This document shows, in pieces, positions 1 through 12,000 of a stretch of 64,000 nt of DNA. Each line of letters begins with the position of its first letter. Positions within the stretch are counted from its first letter, which is position 1. The notes under the pieces are model-generated. The model saw only the letters and a program-made list of their open reading frames with translations. It had not been told where the DNA came from and ran no database searches. This DNA is from Isoetes taiwanensis. Its lineage: Eukaryota > Streptophyta > Lycopodiopsida > Isoetales > Isoetaceae. Location: assembly GCA_021234155.1 (NCBI GenBank), contig JAJEKV010000041.1:6629249-6693248 (forward strand), written 5' to 3'. The translations under genes and the position numbers were made by a program.

Positions 1-98
1 AGGGTAAAGAATGGGGGGACCCATGGGCTAATATAAAATGCCCCATGGGGTACAACGTTAAGTTACAACTTTATATATCACATTATACTATTCTAACA
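1..98 (-). repeat. 3' LTR of copia-1 (partial)
   Basis: Identical to 4793-4890. It ends in TTCTAACA, the complement of the TGTTAGAA that starts the LTR in element orientation. The remaining 161 bp of the 259 bp LTR are off the left edge. Confidence 0.95.
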
Positions 99-107
99 CT
101 CCCCCTT
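99..107 (-). other. Polypurine tract of copia-1
   Basis: On the minus strand this reads AAGGGGGAG directly before the 3' LTR, the expected position for the plus-strand primer of reverse transcription. Confidence 0.85.
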
Positions 108-3100
108 AATGTGATATTCCAGACTCCTCTTTCCTCACGCCAAGAGCCAACCTGAAATCTTCAAACTTGGCTTTTCCTAATGGTTTTGTGAAGATATCTG
201 CAATCTGATCTTCTGACCTGCAGTATTGGATATCAATTTCTCCATTCTCAACTTTTTCTCGTACAAAATGGTAGGTGGTCTCAATATGCTTGGTTCTGCC
301 ATGAAAAACAGGATTGTTTGCAATGCGTATGCTGCTCATATTATCGGTGAAAATGCAAGTGGGTCTGCTGTCATTGATCCCAATTTCTTCCATGAATTTT
401 TGAATCCAAACGGATTCACATGCTGCAATGCTACAACCTTTATATTCTGCTTCAGCAGTGCTAATTGCAATAGTGCTTTGTCTCTTACTTTTCCAAGTTA
501 CAGCACCATTTCCAATTGAGAATGCATAACCACTCGTGGATCTTCTTGTGTCCACACAACCAGCCATATCGGAGTCTGTGTATCCAACTACATCAAGCTG
601 ACTATTTGATTCATACAAGATACCAAAATCATGTGTTCCCTTGATGTATCTCAGCACTCTCTTAGCAGCAATCCAATGTGTTTGAGTAGGATTAGCCAAA
701 AATCTACTCAATACTCCTACCGCAAATGATATATCAGGTCTGGTCACAGTGAGATAGTTCAAGCTTCCTACTAATGCCCTGTAGAGTGTTGCATCAAATG
801 ATTTTGCACCTTTCTCATGGGCAGAAAGTTTAATGCCAACCTCCATTGGCGTAGAAGCTGGTTTGGCAGTCTCCATGTGGAATTTCCTTAGTAGATCTGC
901 TGCATACTTTTTCTGACAAATAAAAATTCCATTGGCAGCCTTCTTCACTTCAATGCCCAAGAAGTAGTGTAACTCTCCAAGATTTGTCATGTCAAAGTAC
1001 TCTCCAAATTGTTTTATCTCATGTTGAATCAACTTGAGAGAACTGCCCGTGACAATGAGATCATCTACATATACTACAATCAAAGTAATGTCATCACCAT
1101 CATGCTTAATGTAGAGGCTAGAATCTGCACTGCTCCTTACAAAGTTTTTGCTCAATAAGTAACTATCAAGTTTGGAATACCAAGCCGAGATGACTGTTTT
1201 AGCCCATATAATGCTTTGTTCAGTTTGCAAACAAAATCGTTACCTTCGTGCTTGTATCCGGGGTTGCTCCAAATAGACCAACTCCTTGAGCTCTCCGTTC
1301 AAGAAAGCTTTTCACATCAAGTTGATACAACTTCCATCCAAATTGAGCTGCAAGCGATATGGATAACCTCACTGTTTCCATTTTGGCTACCGGAGCATAA
1401 GTGTCTAAGTAATCTTCCCCTTCTCTTTGAGCAAAACCTTTTGCCACCAGCCTGGCTTTGTGCCTTTGAACAGTCCCATCTGCATTATACTTTAGCTTAT
1501 AGACCCATTTGCATCCAATGACATTTCTATCCTTTGGTCTTGGTACCAATTCCCATGTATTGTTGACTAGTATGGATTTGTACTCCTCATCCATTGCGTC
1601 TTTCCATTCCTTAGAATGTCTGGCATCTTCAAATGAAATGAGTTCATGAATATTGGCAAAATTGCATTGATGAGCTGCTGCGCTTGTTTCGGACTCAATA
1701 CTGCCTTGACTTCTTGTAAATGGCCTTTGTGCCCAAGGTGCCAGATGAGTAGTAGGGGCTGATTTTGCATTCAGCTGAGTTGCATCAGATTTTGTTGTTG
1801 GCTTTTCACCAATATCTTCTTTTGCTACTTCCTTACCAGCTCTCCTTTCATAGGTAAGCACTTTATCGGGCCAAACTCTTGGTTGACATTGAGGTGTAAC
1901 AGGCCTGTTTTGATCTGATGCTTCATCTTGCTGCCATTTAAGTGGAAATTCAAATATTTCCTCCTCTTGCTCTTGCTGATCAGTGACTGATATTGGACCG
2001 GCAGCGTTCTCATCAAACATCCGCGTCCGCGTGAGACAATTATTTTCTGCTTAGCAGGATCCCATAATCTGTAGGCCTTAGCCCTCAAACTATACCCAAG
2101 CATGGTGCAAACTCTTGCTTTGTCATCAAATTTCTTCCTGCCGTCCTCCTTAAAGACATGCGCATATGCTTTACATCCAAATACACGCAAATGATTCACA
2201 CCTGGCTTTCTTTTGTAATAAACCTCATGTGGAGTCTTTCCATCTAAGACTCTCGTCCCTGCTCTATTCAGCAAATACACTGCAGTGAGTACTGCTTCAG
2301 CCCAAAAACGATGCGGCATCTTCCATTGAGCCATTAGGCAATTTGCCATTTCGCAAATTGTCCTATTGCGCCTTTCTACTACTCCGTTTTGTTGTGGAGA
2401 GCGAGGCGTTGTCAATTGCCTTTTGATCCCATTGTCTTCACAAAATTGTTCAAACTTTGTGGACAAAAATTCTCCTCCATTATCGGTCCTTAACGTGAGT
2501 ATTTTCTGCCCTGTTTCAGATTCCACTTCTTCCTTGAAGACTTTGAAATGATAAAAGGCCTCTGATTTTGTTTTCAGAAAATAAACCCACATTCTTCTTG
2601 AGTAATCATCCACTAACAAGAAGAAATATAAGGATCCACCAATGGATTTTGTTGGCATAAAGCCGCAAAGGTCAGCATGCACTAATTCCAATGGTTTTTG
2701 CGCTCTATATTCAGATTCTTGAGGAAATGGAACCCTATGCTGTTTTCCAAGAACACAAGGCTCACAAATCTGTTTTTCATCATGTATTTGAGGTAAACCA
2801 TGCACATTTTCTTGCTGGGACAGCGTGCGCAAACTTCCATAACTAATGTGGCCATACCTTTTATGCCAAATCTCTGATTGGCTGCTGCTACCTGCTACTA
2901 TATTGGCCTGATTTTGGACAGGGACAATCTCCATCTTATATAAATTGCCTTCTCTTCTTGCACGAGCAATCGCCTTCATATTTCTTATCATCTTCATGAA
3001 TTCTTCGCTTGGCTGAAAAATTATTGCTTCATCTTCATCAAAGAAAACTTTGAAGCCCTTACGAGTAATGCAAGCAACAGAAAGCAGATTTCTCTTCAAA

Positions 3101-4314
3101 TCTGGTACAAGTTTGACATTTTGAAATGTCACAATGGCGTCTCCTTCTCCTTTCACTCTTACATTTCCATTCCCTTCTATTGCTAGCGAGGAATCATCTC
3201 CCAAAAGAATTTTATCTCCATCATACTTTGTGAATTTTGAGAAAAGGGATTCATCTCCTGTTACATGAGTTGAGCAGCCACTATCCAAACAAGCAACGCA
3301 CCTATCAGACTTGTATCTTACATGATCGACTTCATCTACGAACATTGCAAAATCTTGTGCAGCCGTAGAGGTTCTCTCCTTTGAGCTTGATGGCGACCCT
3401 TCTTCAAGGTAATGCGACTCCTTTTCAAGTTTCATTTTCAATATACTCTTCTTTAGAGGGCAATCATTCACCATATGGCCAACTTCATCACAACAATAGC
3501 ATTTGATATTTTTGTTGGAGTATGAACTCCAACGTTCGCCTCTCCCTCTACCTCTATTTGTACGGCCTCTTTCATGGCCTCTTCCTCGTTGAGGTTCTCC
3601 TCGTTGAGACTGATGAGATTGAGAATCAGTCTTGGCAGTACCTTCTTCTTGGTGTTGGAAATTTCTCCAATTTCCTCGACCCCTGCTCCCCCTTCTTCTT
3701 GATTGGCTGAAATTCCTTCTTGATTGGCTGAAATTAACCTGCTCCGTTTGTTCCAAGATTTGTGATCTCAAAACTTTCTGCTGTAGGGCTGCTGCAAGCT
3801 CTTCGAAGCTAGGCTCACTCTCCCGTGCTTGAAAAGCATCAAGGAAGTGCTCATATTCAGGTGCTCCTTGATATATGGCATTTAGGAGCTCGGCCTCTTC
3901 AACTTCAACTCCAATAGAAGCCAATTGTGCAGCGATTTCTGTGATCTTCGCAATGAAGTCACTCACATCTTTACATTCTCTTAACTTTAGACTGTTAAGC
4001 TGATTTCTTAACAGCTGCTTCCTTGTATGATTCTTGGTCTCATAGATTTGCTGAAATCTGCGCCAAGCTTCACTAGCACTTTTCACTCCAAGTATGTGCC
4101 TTTGCATGGAATCATCCACTGCAAGTTTGATGAGCAGCAGAGCCTTTTTGTTCAACTCCTCCCATTTGTCATCTTCATTTTGGTCTTCACCAGCTACTAC
4201 ATCCCAAACTCCGGCAAGATCAAGTGCCAAAGTCATCTTCTCCTTCCAAATAGAGTAGTTCTTGCCTTTAAGCAAGAACTTTTCATTCATGAACACCTTT
4301 TCCAGGCTGTCCAT
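106..4314 (-). pseudogene. copia-1 gag-pol, frameshifted
   Basis: The reading starts at the ATG at 4314 (MDSLEKVF). In order it shows a UBN2-type gag, one CCHC knuckle (CYCCDEVGHMVNDC), an aspartic protease site (CLDSGCSTHV), a GAG-pre-integrase domain (WHKRYGH ... CEPCVLGKQH), an integrase with D, D and E in VHADLCG, RTDNGGE and NGVVERRNR, a reverse transcriptase with YVDD, and a copia RNase H (YTDSDMAGC, STAEAEY, DNMSSI) ending in the usual FTKPL motif. The frame shifts near 2040, again in the KSxFLNG part of the reverse transcriptase near 1310, and near 1190 just before the AWYSK motif. Each domain is well preserved between breaks, so the damage is recent or reflects indel errors in the assembly. 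Confidence 0.93.
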
Positions 4315-4617
4315 TGTGAAAAACACAAGCTTCTTCTAATCAATGCCACAAATCTGCAAACCCCTACTCTATCTTCAACATGCAAGGCAATATGCAAGCT
4401 GCTGCAAGAAATCTTTCAGATTTTGCACTCAAGGGCTGCTTTTAGCTTGGTTAATGCTGCATGCAACTCTCCATAACAGAAGAATGCTTAAGAATGCTTC
4501 TCTCTAGGCTCAAACAGAAGTTAGGGTTAAAATCTGCTCTGTTTTTCACAAGGCAGAAAAACCTTCCCAAAATACTTCCTCTCCTGCACAGAATGAAGCA
4601 CCCAAGGATGAAACACC

Positions 4618-4629
4618 GCTCTGATACCA
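4618..4629 (-). other. Primer binding site of copia-1 (tRNA-Met type)
   Basis: The minus strand reads TGGTATCAGAGC, complementary to the 3' end of plant initiator tRNA-Met. It lies two bases inside the 5' LTR border, which is the normal copia layout. Confidence 0.9.
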
Positions 4630-4631
4630 AA

Positions 4632-4890
4632 TGTTGAGTGGAGAAGATGATCTGAACAGCAAAACACTATGGAGAGAAGAGGAGACGCACCAAGTAACAA
4701 AGGAGGAGCAAGAAACTTGTGTATTACCCTAACTCATAAGGTGTACATATATATATGTGCCACGTCCTCATGTTGGGTGGCAAATAGGGAAAAGGGTAAA
4801 GAATGGGGGGACCCATGGGCTAATATAAAATGCCCCATGGGGTACAACGTTAAGTTACAACTTTATATATCACATTATACTATTCTAACA
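4632..4890 (-). repeat. 5' LTR of copia-1 (259 bp)
   Basis: Bounded by TG and CA, with TGTTGAG on one side and CTAACA on the other, and flanked inside by the primer binding site. Confidence 0.92.
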
Positions 4891-7449
4891 CAGTCTTTCT
4901 ATATGACCCCATTCTTTGGCTGTCATATCCATTCCCCACATCAAAGCTCCATATAGAGCAGCTGGTCTAACTAAGGTATTGAAAAGATGAATCTTTGCTG
5001 GGACATCCTGAAAATCTGCTTTGAAACATTTCTTCTCTAGCATTGCAAGCGAGGCATATCCCTTTGTGAGCCTGTCATATGCTGCGTCTTTCATGCTAAA
5101 GACGGGACCCTTAAATTGCACCCCTAAGTAAGTATAATGAGAGACCACTTCCACTTGTTGATTCATGAAAAAGAAGCTGCTGCGATGCATGCAAGCATGT
5201 GATGTGTTGAAAACCATCACTTTTGTTTGTCCAAGTTCACTTTAAGCTCTCTTTGAGCGCAAAATTTCTCAAGTGCCATTAAATGATGCTGAAGGCCCTC
5301 CGGAGAAGAAGATATAAGTACCACATCATCCGCATATAGAAGGATGGATATGCATTCATCAGCTAAAGCAGATCCGGCACCTCAAGTGCTGCTCTGAAGC
5401 TTTCCAGCTCGTCAATGTACACACCGAAAGAGTGTAGGGGATAAGGGACAGCCCTGTTTAACCCCAATTGTGCTGCTTATGTCATCCGACCAGCCCCCAT
5501 GCACTTTAATTCTTCCCAAAACATTTTCATAGAGCATCAAAACGGCCCATATGACTTGATGCGACAATCCAAGTTCAGTAAGTCTATGAAATAGGCGATT
5601 TCGAGGACCGATCAAAAGCTTTTATGGAAATCCACAAAGCAACAATAAACTTTTGTTTTCTTTGCTTTAGCTTCCTCAATGATTGACCGTAAGGTAAAGA
5701 TATGATCTATTGTTGAGAAATTCCTCCTGAAACCAGCCTGGCCCTTTGCTCTAAGGAGATTTATCTCCGCATATTCACTGATAATCAAGTCCAATGCACA
5801 TCCATATAATCTTGCCATGACATGTCCAATCATTATAAGGCGGTAGTTGTTTGGATTCATTGGGTCTCCGGCCTTAAAAATTGGCTTGATGATATTAATG
5901 GTCCATGCTTTTGGAAAGCTTGAGCATATTATCTCATTGAATAAATCTGCCACAATAGGCGCAAGGGTATCCATTCCATGGATCAAAAATTCAGCCTGCA
6001 AATCCTCACAATCTTTTGCTTTTCCAGTGTTCAATTTGCTTATAGCTTCTCGGATAAGGGAAGTAGAAAAGAGAGGAGGATTGGGGCTGGGGCTGCAATC
6101 AATGTCAAGCAAATCTGCTTTTCCCACATCTAGGAGCCGTTCGAGCATAACTGGTCCACACTTTTGGGTCTTTAAGAGGCAAATCAGATTTCCGAGCATG
6201 AAGCTTTTGCCAAAATTTAGCAGATTTATTACTATAAAGCATGTTAAGCATGTCTTCCCTCACCTGCTTTATATATGCTCTTTTTTTCATGCGGATCAGC
6301 TTTTTGTATGATTTCCTAGTCGCAATAGCTGTAGAAGAGCAGGCTGCCAACTCTTCCTTGAGCTGCTTGTGAAGATTTTTGCATTCTTCATCATACCAAG
6401 TGTTTTGAGGCATCTGTGCACGTCGTTTACGGAAGGAACAAAGCTTGTGTGGGAAAGTCTTTATGCAGGCTTGGTGTATAGCAGATGTGAGCAACGTGGC
6501 CTTTTCTTCCACATTATGAAAGATATGGATGTCCCTCAATCGTGTGTCAAGCTCAAGGTTATAGATGAGATCAAGCGAGTGGTCAAACTCAAAACGGAAG
6601 TAGGGTGGTTCCTGAGACAAGCTTTTGTCCAACTCCAAACACATTTTGAGGCAAAAGAGGAGAGGAGAATGGTCCCCAGTGGGTGGTTGAGGTGGAACTG
6701 AAAACTTCTCGATCTCTTTTGCCAAGGCTGGAGACCCCATCAAATAATCCACTACACTATGCCCGCCGCTTTGAGGATTACAGGTATAGTTGGACGAACC
6801 CGGCCAGTGTTGCATCCCATTGTAAATGACAAGATTATGCATCTGTCCAAATTCCAAAAGGAAGTGCCCATATCTAGTAATCTCCGCATTACCATCAGCT
6901 GACTTTCGCATGGTATGGGTTTCAACAGGAGATAAGGATGGCAGTAAGACAGGATCACTTTCAAAATCCATCAATTGAACTTGGGCATCCGCTGTCCTCG
7001 CATTAAAGTCACCCACGAGCAGAATTTTGCCTCGCTTAGAGAATTCAATGATATCATCAAATAAAGCCATGTAAGGAGAGGCCTTCTTGGGTATCTACAT
7101 CAGCATAATCAGAATTTTGAGGGGGGAAGTAGCATGCAGCAGTGTATATGTAATCTCCTGGAGAAGTTCTTATCCTGACCCACAAAAACCTTGCTGCTTC
7201 ATCCTTTTTTACTATGGAAATGATTCCTGATAATTCTGATTTGTAAAGGACTGCTACCCCTCCTGATCCTCGTTTACCTTTCTTCTTGCTTCTGTAGACG
7301 GAGTCCCAAGTGTAACCCGACACATCTGGGAGACCTGTTTCTGTTGTTTCATGTGTTTCTGACAAAAAGATAATATCTCTATCTTTGACAAGGTCCATAA
7401 GACCACCTGGATCTGATCTTAAGGTCCCATTACAGTTCCATGCTGCCAT
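4891..7449 (-). pseudogene. LINE ORF2: endonuclease and reverse transcriptase, frameshifted and truncated
   Basis: The first in-frame ATG is at 7449. The N-terminus has AP-endonuclease motifs: WNCNG, FLSETHE, GDFNARTAD and TGDHSPL. Reverse transcriptase blocks follow: SKLNTGKAKDCEDLQ, RLIMIGHVMARLYG, GQAGFRRNFSTIDH, CCFVDFHKSF, GVKQGCPLSPTLF, and the catalytic YADD at 5336-5325 (LLYADDVVLISSS), then SHYTYLGV. The frame shifts near 7070, 6150, 5615, 5420 and 5375, so this copy is dead. The last residues (KEWGHIERL) run into the copia-1 LTR. The clade cannot be fixed from what remains; the motifs are of the group with an AP endonuclease rather than a restriction-type nuclease. Confidence 0.9.
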
Positions 7450-7478
7450 AGCCAAGGATTTGATGGTCTCATAGACCC

Positions 7479-8312
7479 TTAGTTCCTATTTGTGGATCTT
7501 GTCGGATGATGACTTCGGCCATCTCTATAGACAGCCCATTTGTTTGGATCTTTTCGAGCTTCTGCAACCTCTTGCAGACATCGCTTTTTGTGCTCAACCT
7601 GCATTGGAGTGAGATCTTCATCCATGAAGACTTTAGGAACTGTTGCAAGTTTTCTCCTATTCTTGAGGGCATTCAGTCTATCTTCCAAGGTCTTAAACTT
7701 AATAATTAAAGGCTGCCCTCTTGGGTTGCCCTTGTTTACACTCCATGCAGCTTCAATGTTATGATCAGAGATGCCTAAAGTATTGGTCACAAACTCAATT
7801 GCAACATCGAGGGGATCAGCGGTCATGTCAAGCCCAAGGACTCTGATATTGCGTGCTTTCAAAGATCTTTTCCTTTCCTCCTCTAATGTGGCATTGATTG
7901 TCTCCTTTGCTGGCTTTTTGACAATATCCACCCATTTAGAAGTTTCTTCTCGATGGGAGTGGAGCTCCAACTCAATCTGTTTTAATCCTTCAATTGATGG
8001 CAACTTCCTTATTACTGCAATTTCAGACTTAATGTTTTCCAATTCATCCAGGTAGGCCTGGTTAAATTCTTGTTTCCATGACTTCTCCAAGGCCTCAATC
8101 CGTGGAATCATGCTTGCTACTGTCTGCTGGAGCATATCAAAATTACGTGCCTTCTTGGAGAGTTCAATAATATGCATCTCAAAAAATTCCATCCGTTTCT
8201 GCAAAGTGTTCCAATCCCCTGCCGAGAGTGTCAATTCTGGACCAGTAAAAGGGCTATAATTGGCCTGTTCCAAATCTGGAGCACCCAAAAAGGGTTTCGA
8301 AGGAGTATCCAT
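7479..8312 (-). CDS. LINE ORF1 protein (nucleic-acid-binding, L1 ORF1-like)
   Basis: An intact reading frame of 277 codons from the ATG at 8312 to a TAA at 7479, 30 bases before the ORF2 ATG. Residues of about 35-130 are rich in heptad-like Leu/Ile spacing (NTLQKRMEFFEMHIIELSKK) and predict a coiled coil. Residues of about 150-250 resemble the RRM and C-terminal domain of L1-type ORF1 (ARNIRVLGLDMTADPLDVA, RGQPLIIKFKTLEDRLNAL, FMDEDLTPMQVEHKKR). In L1 such proteins trimerise and coat the RNA. No zinc knuckle is visible. It is the only undamaged LINE frame in the window. Confidence 0.82.
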   Translation of the reverse strand: MDTPSKPFLGAPDLEQANYSPFTGPELTLSAGDWNTLQKRMEFFEMHIIELSKKARNFDMLQQTVASMIPRIEALEKSWKQEFNQAYLDELENIKSEIAVIRKLPSIEGLKQIELELHSHREETSKWVDIVKKPAKETINATLEEERKRSLKARNIRVLGLDMTADPLDVAIEFVTNTLGISDHNIEAAWSVNKGNPRGQPLIIKFKTLEDRLNALKNRRKLATVPKVFMDEDLTPMQVEHKKRCLQEVAEARKDPNKWAVYRDGRSHHPTRSTNRN

Positions 8313-8330
8313 CAATCCGGATAGTTGAAA

Positions 8331-8980
8331 TCCGGAATTAGGTCATGCGGCAGTTTTAGGTCAGCGCCTAGAAAATAGGCGCCAGCGCCAGCGCCAAAAG
8401 TGGCTCTAACACTACGTGCCAGGTTTCTATGTTCTTTCTATGTACACTTCCAAAAATTTTGCGTAGCAGTTTGGCATTGCAGCTAATACAGATGACATAG
8501 CCACTTTTGTTAAGGCCAGTGATGGCCACTTGGTGACCTAATTAGACTGTTCAGAGCTCCAAAACTGAAATTAGACAAGTAAAGTTCTATTATCTGCATG
8601 GCATCGCTTGAACACAATTGGTGAAAATTTGATGATCCCACGGGAATTGAGGATTGGACTTTCTTTGAACTAACACAAGTCAGCTATTTCTACTAAAAGA
8701 TCCGGCAAAATTGCCTAATATAGAGAACATGGTGGCCTGATAAAATTCACACAACACATTCATGCAGGATGCCACGATGAATGAATAAGATGAGAGAAAG
8801 ATGCATAGATTCAGCTTTGTATGAGAAACTAACGTAAATGAAAAAATGTGAAATTTATGACTTTTAAAGAGAGCTAGATGCGATGACGTGGTAATATCTG
8901 GTCTAATCATCACATTATTAGAGTTGTCTGTTACACTAACAAATATCTTTAAAGAAAAAAGATAACGGAGGATACCATAC
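8331..8980. other. Non-coding, intron of the methyltransferase gene
   Basis: Lies between the LINE and the exon at 8981. I searched the minus strand for the next expected methyltransferase block (EISRVLRPGG-like) and did not find it. Nothing else is recognised. Confidence 0.5.
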
Positions 8981-9092
8981 CCCAAGTGAAGGAGATGGCC
9001 AGCAATGTAAAGCCGCTCCTGCATGGACTGCATCAATTGTTGAAGCAGCAAATGGAAGCCGAGATACATCAGCTCTAATCAGTGAAATTTCT
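8981..9092 (-). CDS. Methyltransferase exon with motif II/III region
   Basis: Acceptor TTTTTACAG, donor GTATGG. Encodes EISLIRADVSRLPFAASTID and AVHAGAALHCWPSPSLG. The next exon would carry the RVLRPGG block and is not in the window. Confidence 0.88.
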
Positions 9093-12000
9093 CTGTAAAA
9101 ATCTCACATTAGACACAGCAATGATCATTTATTCATTAACAAAGATAACTGGATGCCAATATCACAAGTTTATGAACGAAAAAATAAGAAACTTAACCTT
9201 TAAGAGCATTCATATGGAATACGCAACAACTAATCGTTACATGCAACTGTATACTTGAAGAACAGATTTTGGCATCAGCGCATGGCACCGCCTGTGGTAT
9301 TACTGTCTATGGGAGACCCATAAGGTCTATGACCAAATAATTACAGCAAGTCTTCAACATCTAGGAGCATTCTCCTAGTTGAAAGTGCTAGTTAAATCTA
9401 GCAAAAAGGAAAGACTAAAACTTAACGATAAGCTTATCAATGATTCTGTATCCTATGAGAACGCACCCACTTATAGGGCCTGAAAAAACCCTGTGATGCT
9501 TTGTGCATACTTATCGTCCCTTTTCTTCTTTCTTCTTTGTATATGAACTATCTCTAGAAAGGAGAAATATTCTCAAACAAAAGAATCCAACGGGCCTGAA
9601 GCAAACAGAAATAACTAATTTCTTTTCATCTGAGTCAAACAATGATAAGATGATAGTGGAGTCATCACAGAAGAGGAAGTATCCTGACCCTAAAGGGGTG
9701 ACTTTGGCACTGTCTAAGAAGATAAAATGATCAGCAGCCATGAAAGATAAAAGGTCTTTCCAGACGAGGCCGAGCATCAAGCATCAAAGCAAGCCAAGAA
9801 GGGGTATTATGAATTACTTTGCAGCAGTCACAGGAACGAATGGGCCATCTCCATCAAACCCTATCTGAGCAGATTCTTAGATTTTCACCATAAGTTTTGT
9901 TAACTTAATATTTTTGTTTCCATACTTTAGATAACAGGAGGGTTTCCTCCTGGAGGTCTTTCTTTTGGGGCTGTCCTTTCTTAACCTTTGTTGACCATTT
10001 TCTGATTGCCCCCAGCGGAAGTGGACCCTTCTGACTTCCTTTTCCTATTACTGTTTATTGGTGCCGGATCATGTATGAAAAAAGAAGTCAGCACTGTTTG
10101 CTTGAATTCTGAATCAGTTTCTTTTTGTTTAAGCACATTTCTTCCAAATTTGGTGAGTTCATATATACTTAAAGCAAGGCATTTTTGGTCTGGAGGAAAG
10201 TTCATGAGCTGCCTCTAAGTGGTCGGGTCCCTGAGAAGACAGTGGTACCTTCCTCTTATTTCATAGTATACTGGACACAGAAAGATAAAGTGTTCTTCTA
10301 ATTCCACTTCCTGTAAGTTGCACATTTGACATATTCTTTGTTCATGTGCCCTGCTCTTAGCAGCCAGCTTCAATCTCTAAATGATGAGATGAGACACAGA
10401 ACTGCCCCAATACATTCCCGACTTTATGTGACAGATGGTATCTAAGTGCCCAAGATGTAGGGAACAATCTCTAGATGTATTCAAGAAATTATCCTTGTAG
10501 AATTGACTTTTGGTGGATAGATCTTTCAAAGAGGTCCAATTGTCTGCCACATACATATAACGTGTCAAACGATAGTTGAGAACTGAGCGATTATTTATAG
10601 TTGCGTAACTGTGCTTAAATGGTGGAAGGTGATATATTGAGAAGCCCATTTTGTTGAACAATTTGCATGTGTGGGAAAACCAGCTATCTTTATCTCAGTT
10701 GGCCAATGCTTTGGATGAACTGAATAGCCTTTGCCTGCCCTCTCGTGTGTCAGCCAAAGACTGGAGTCTAGAAATAAAACACCATCATAAGCACAGCTTC
10801 GAGTTTCAGAGGATTGGTTGCAAATTCTGCCAATACCAGTCATGTGGGACTCAGGATTTGCATCTGATCATATTAGAATTTCTGAACTCAGAGAAGATAT
10901 CAGCACAAGAAGCAAAAACATCAAATTGGGCAAACGTGACAAAACTCAAATTAAACTGAAGTGACCTGATTACATTTCTAGTAGATCCCATGCACACTTC
11001 TACGCTGACACATACATGTCTCTACTAAGATAACATGTGTCCTAAATAGTCATGTGTTTCATACATTACAGCAAGCCAAGAAGGGGTATTATGAAGTACT
11101 TTACAGCAGCCACAGGAACGAATGGGCTGTCTCCATCAAACCCTATCTGAGCAGTTTCTTTGATTTTCAATTGTTAAACTTAATATTTTTTTTTTGTTTC
11201 CATACTTTAGATAACAGGAGGGTTCTCCTCCTGGAGGTCCTGAATTCTGTTTATGTTATGGTCTCATAGACCCTTCGGGTCTTACGTAGACGTTAATAAA
11301 TCTTTCTTTCTTTCTTTCTAACACACCCTCTGAAACAATGTGCTTCAGCTTACAAGATACATCAACATCTCGACAATCAGGGAACTTCCAACAAAGGGAA
11401 TGCCAGAGGATTGTTCTACACAGGAAAAATAAGGCTAAGATAGAAGAGATTAAAGAATAAGATAATAAATACGAAAAAAGATCAATCCATGCATGAAGAA
11501 TCCCCTCTCCTGCATGAGATCAAAGAAAAGAATCAAGGGTATTACTGAGAGGTGAAAAAGCGCCGATGAAAAGTGATGAAGAACCCTGAAATAAGTAGCG
11601 ATCTCCCAAAGGAAAAGAGCAGCTGGTTTGTAAGCTTCAACGAAGTTTATATGGCTTAAAACAAGCCCCAAGATGTTGGATGAGAAGATAAATAATTTTT
11701 CTCATACAGCAGGAATTCGTTAGGTCAAGGGCAGATACAAGCTTGTACTATAAAATGGCAGAAAAAAGCAGCTATTTGTATTTCAGTTCTCTATGCTGAT
11801 GATATCCTTCTCACAGGGGATGCCTGTGATCTTAAGCTACTGTCAAGGAAAAACTAAAAAGCAGCTTTGAAATCACTGATTAGTCTTGCTCCACTTCTGA
11901 TTGGGGGTTGAGGTATGGCAACATCCGTCTCACTCAAACAATGTACGTCAAAGATCTTATAAAGAGATTTTGAATGGGGGAACGTAAACCAGCGCACACT

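Larger units (their letters stand above)
1..4890 (-). mobile_element. Ty1/copia LTR retrotransposon (copia-1), left LTR cut by window edge
   Basis: A minus-strand copia element with an LTR at each end, a primer binding site, a polypurine tract and a gag-pol region in the order gag, protease, integrase, reverse transcriptase, RNase H. The 98 bp of the left LTR that are visible match the right LTR at every position, so the insertion looks young. The element sits inside a LINE ORF2, whose frame stops at the LTR border at 4890/4891. The five bases after the right LTR are CAGTC; the matching target duplication would lie left of the window and cannot be checked. The coding region carries at least three frameshifts, so this copy is not autonomous as it reads here. 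Confidence 0.95.
4891..8330 (-). mobile_element. Non-LTR retrotransposon (LINE), 3' end removed by copia-1 and window edge
   Basis: A two-ORF LINE on the minus strand: ORF1 (7479-8312), then ORF2 with endonuclease and reverse transcriptase, broken off at 4891 where copia-1 begins. The C-terminal zinc-knuckle end of ORF2 and the 3' tail would lie left of the window. Related 3' fragments of the same kind of LINE occur at 9.3-11.3, 14.4-15.1 and 21.6-22.5 kb. The 5' end is not sharply defined; a GC-rich stretch with repeated GGCGCC/GCGCC at about 8360-8400 may be the 5' untranslated region. The element lies downstream of the methyltransferase exon at 8981-9092, presumably in an intron. Confidence 0.9.

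Noticed and set aside
1216-1521. Plus-strand open frame opposite copia-1 pol
   Set aside because: Antisense shadow of the reverse transcriptase; no motif.
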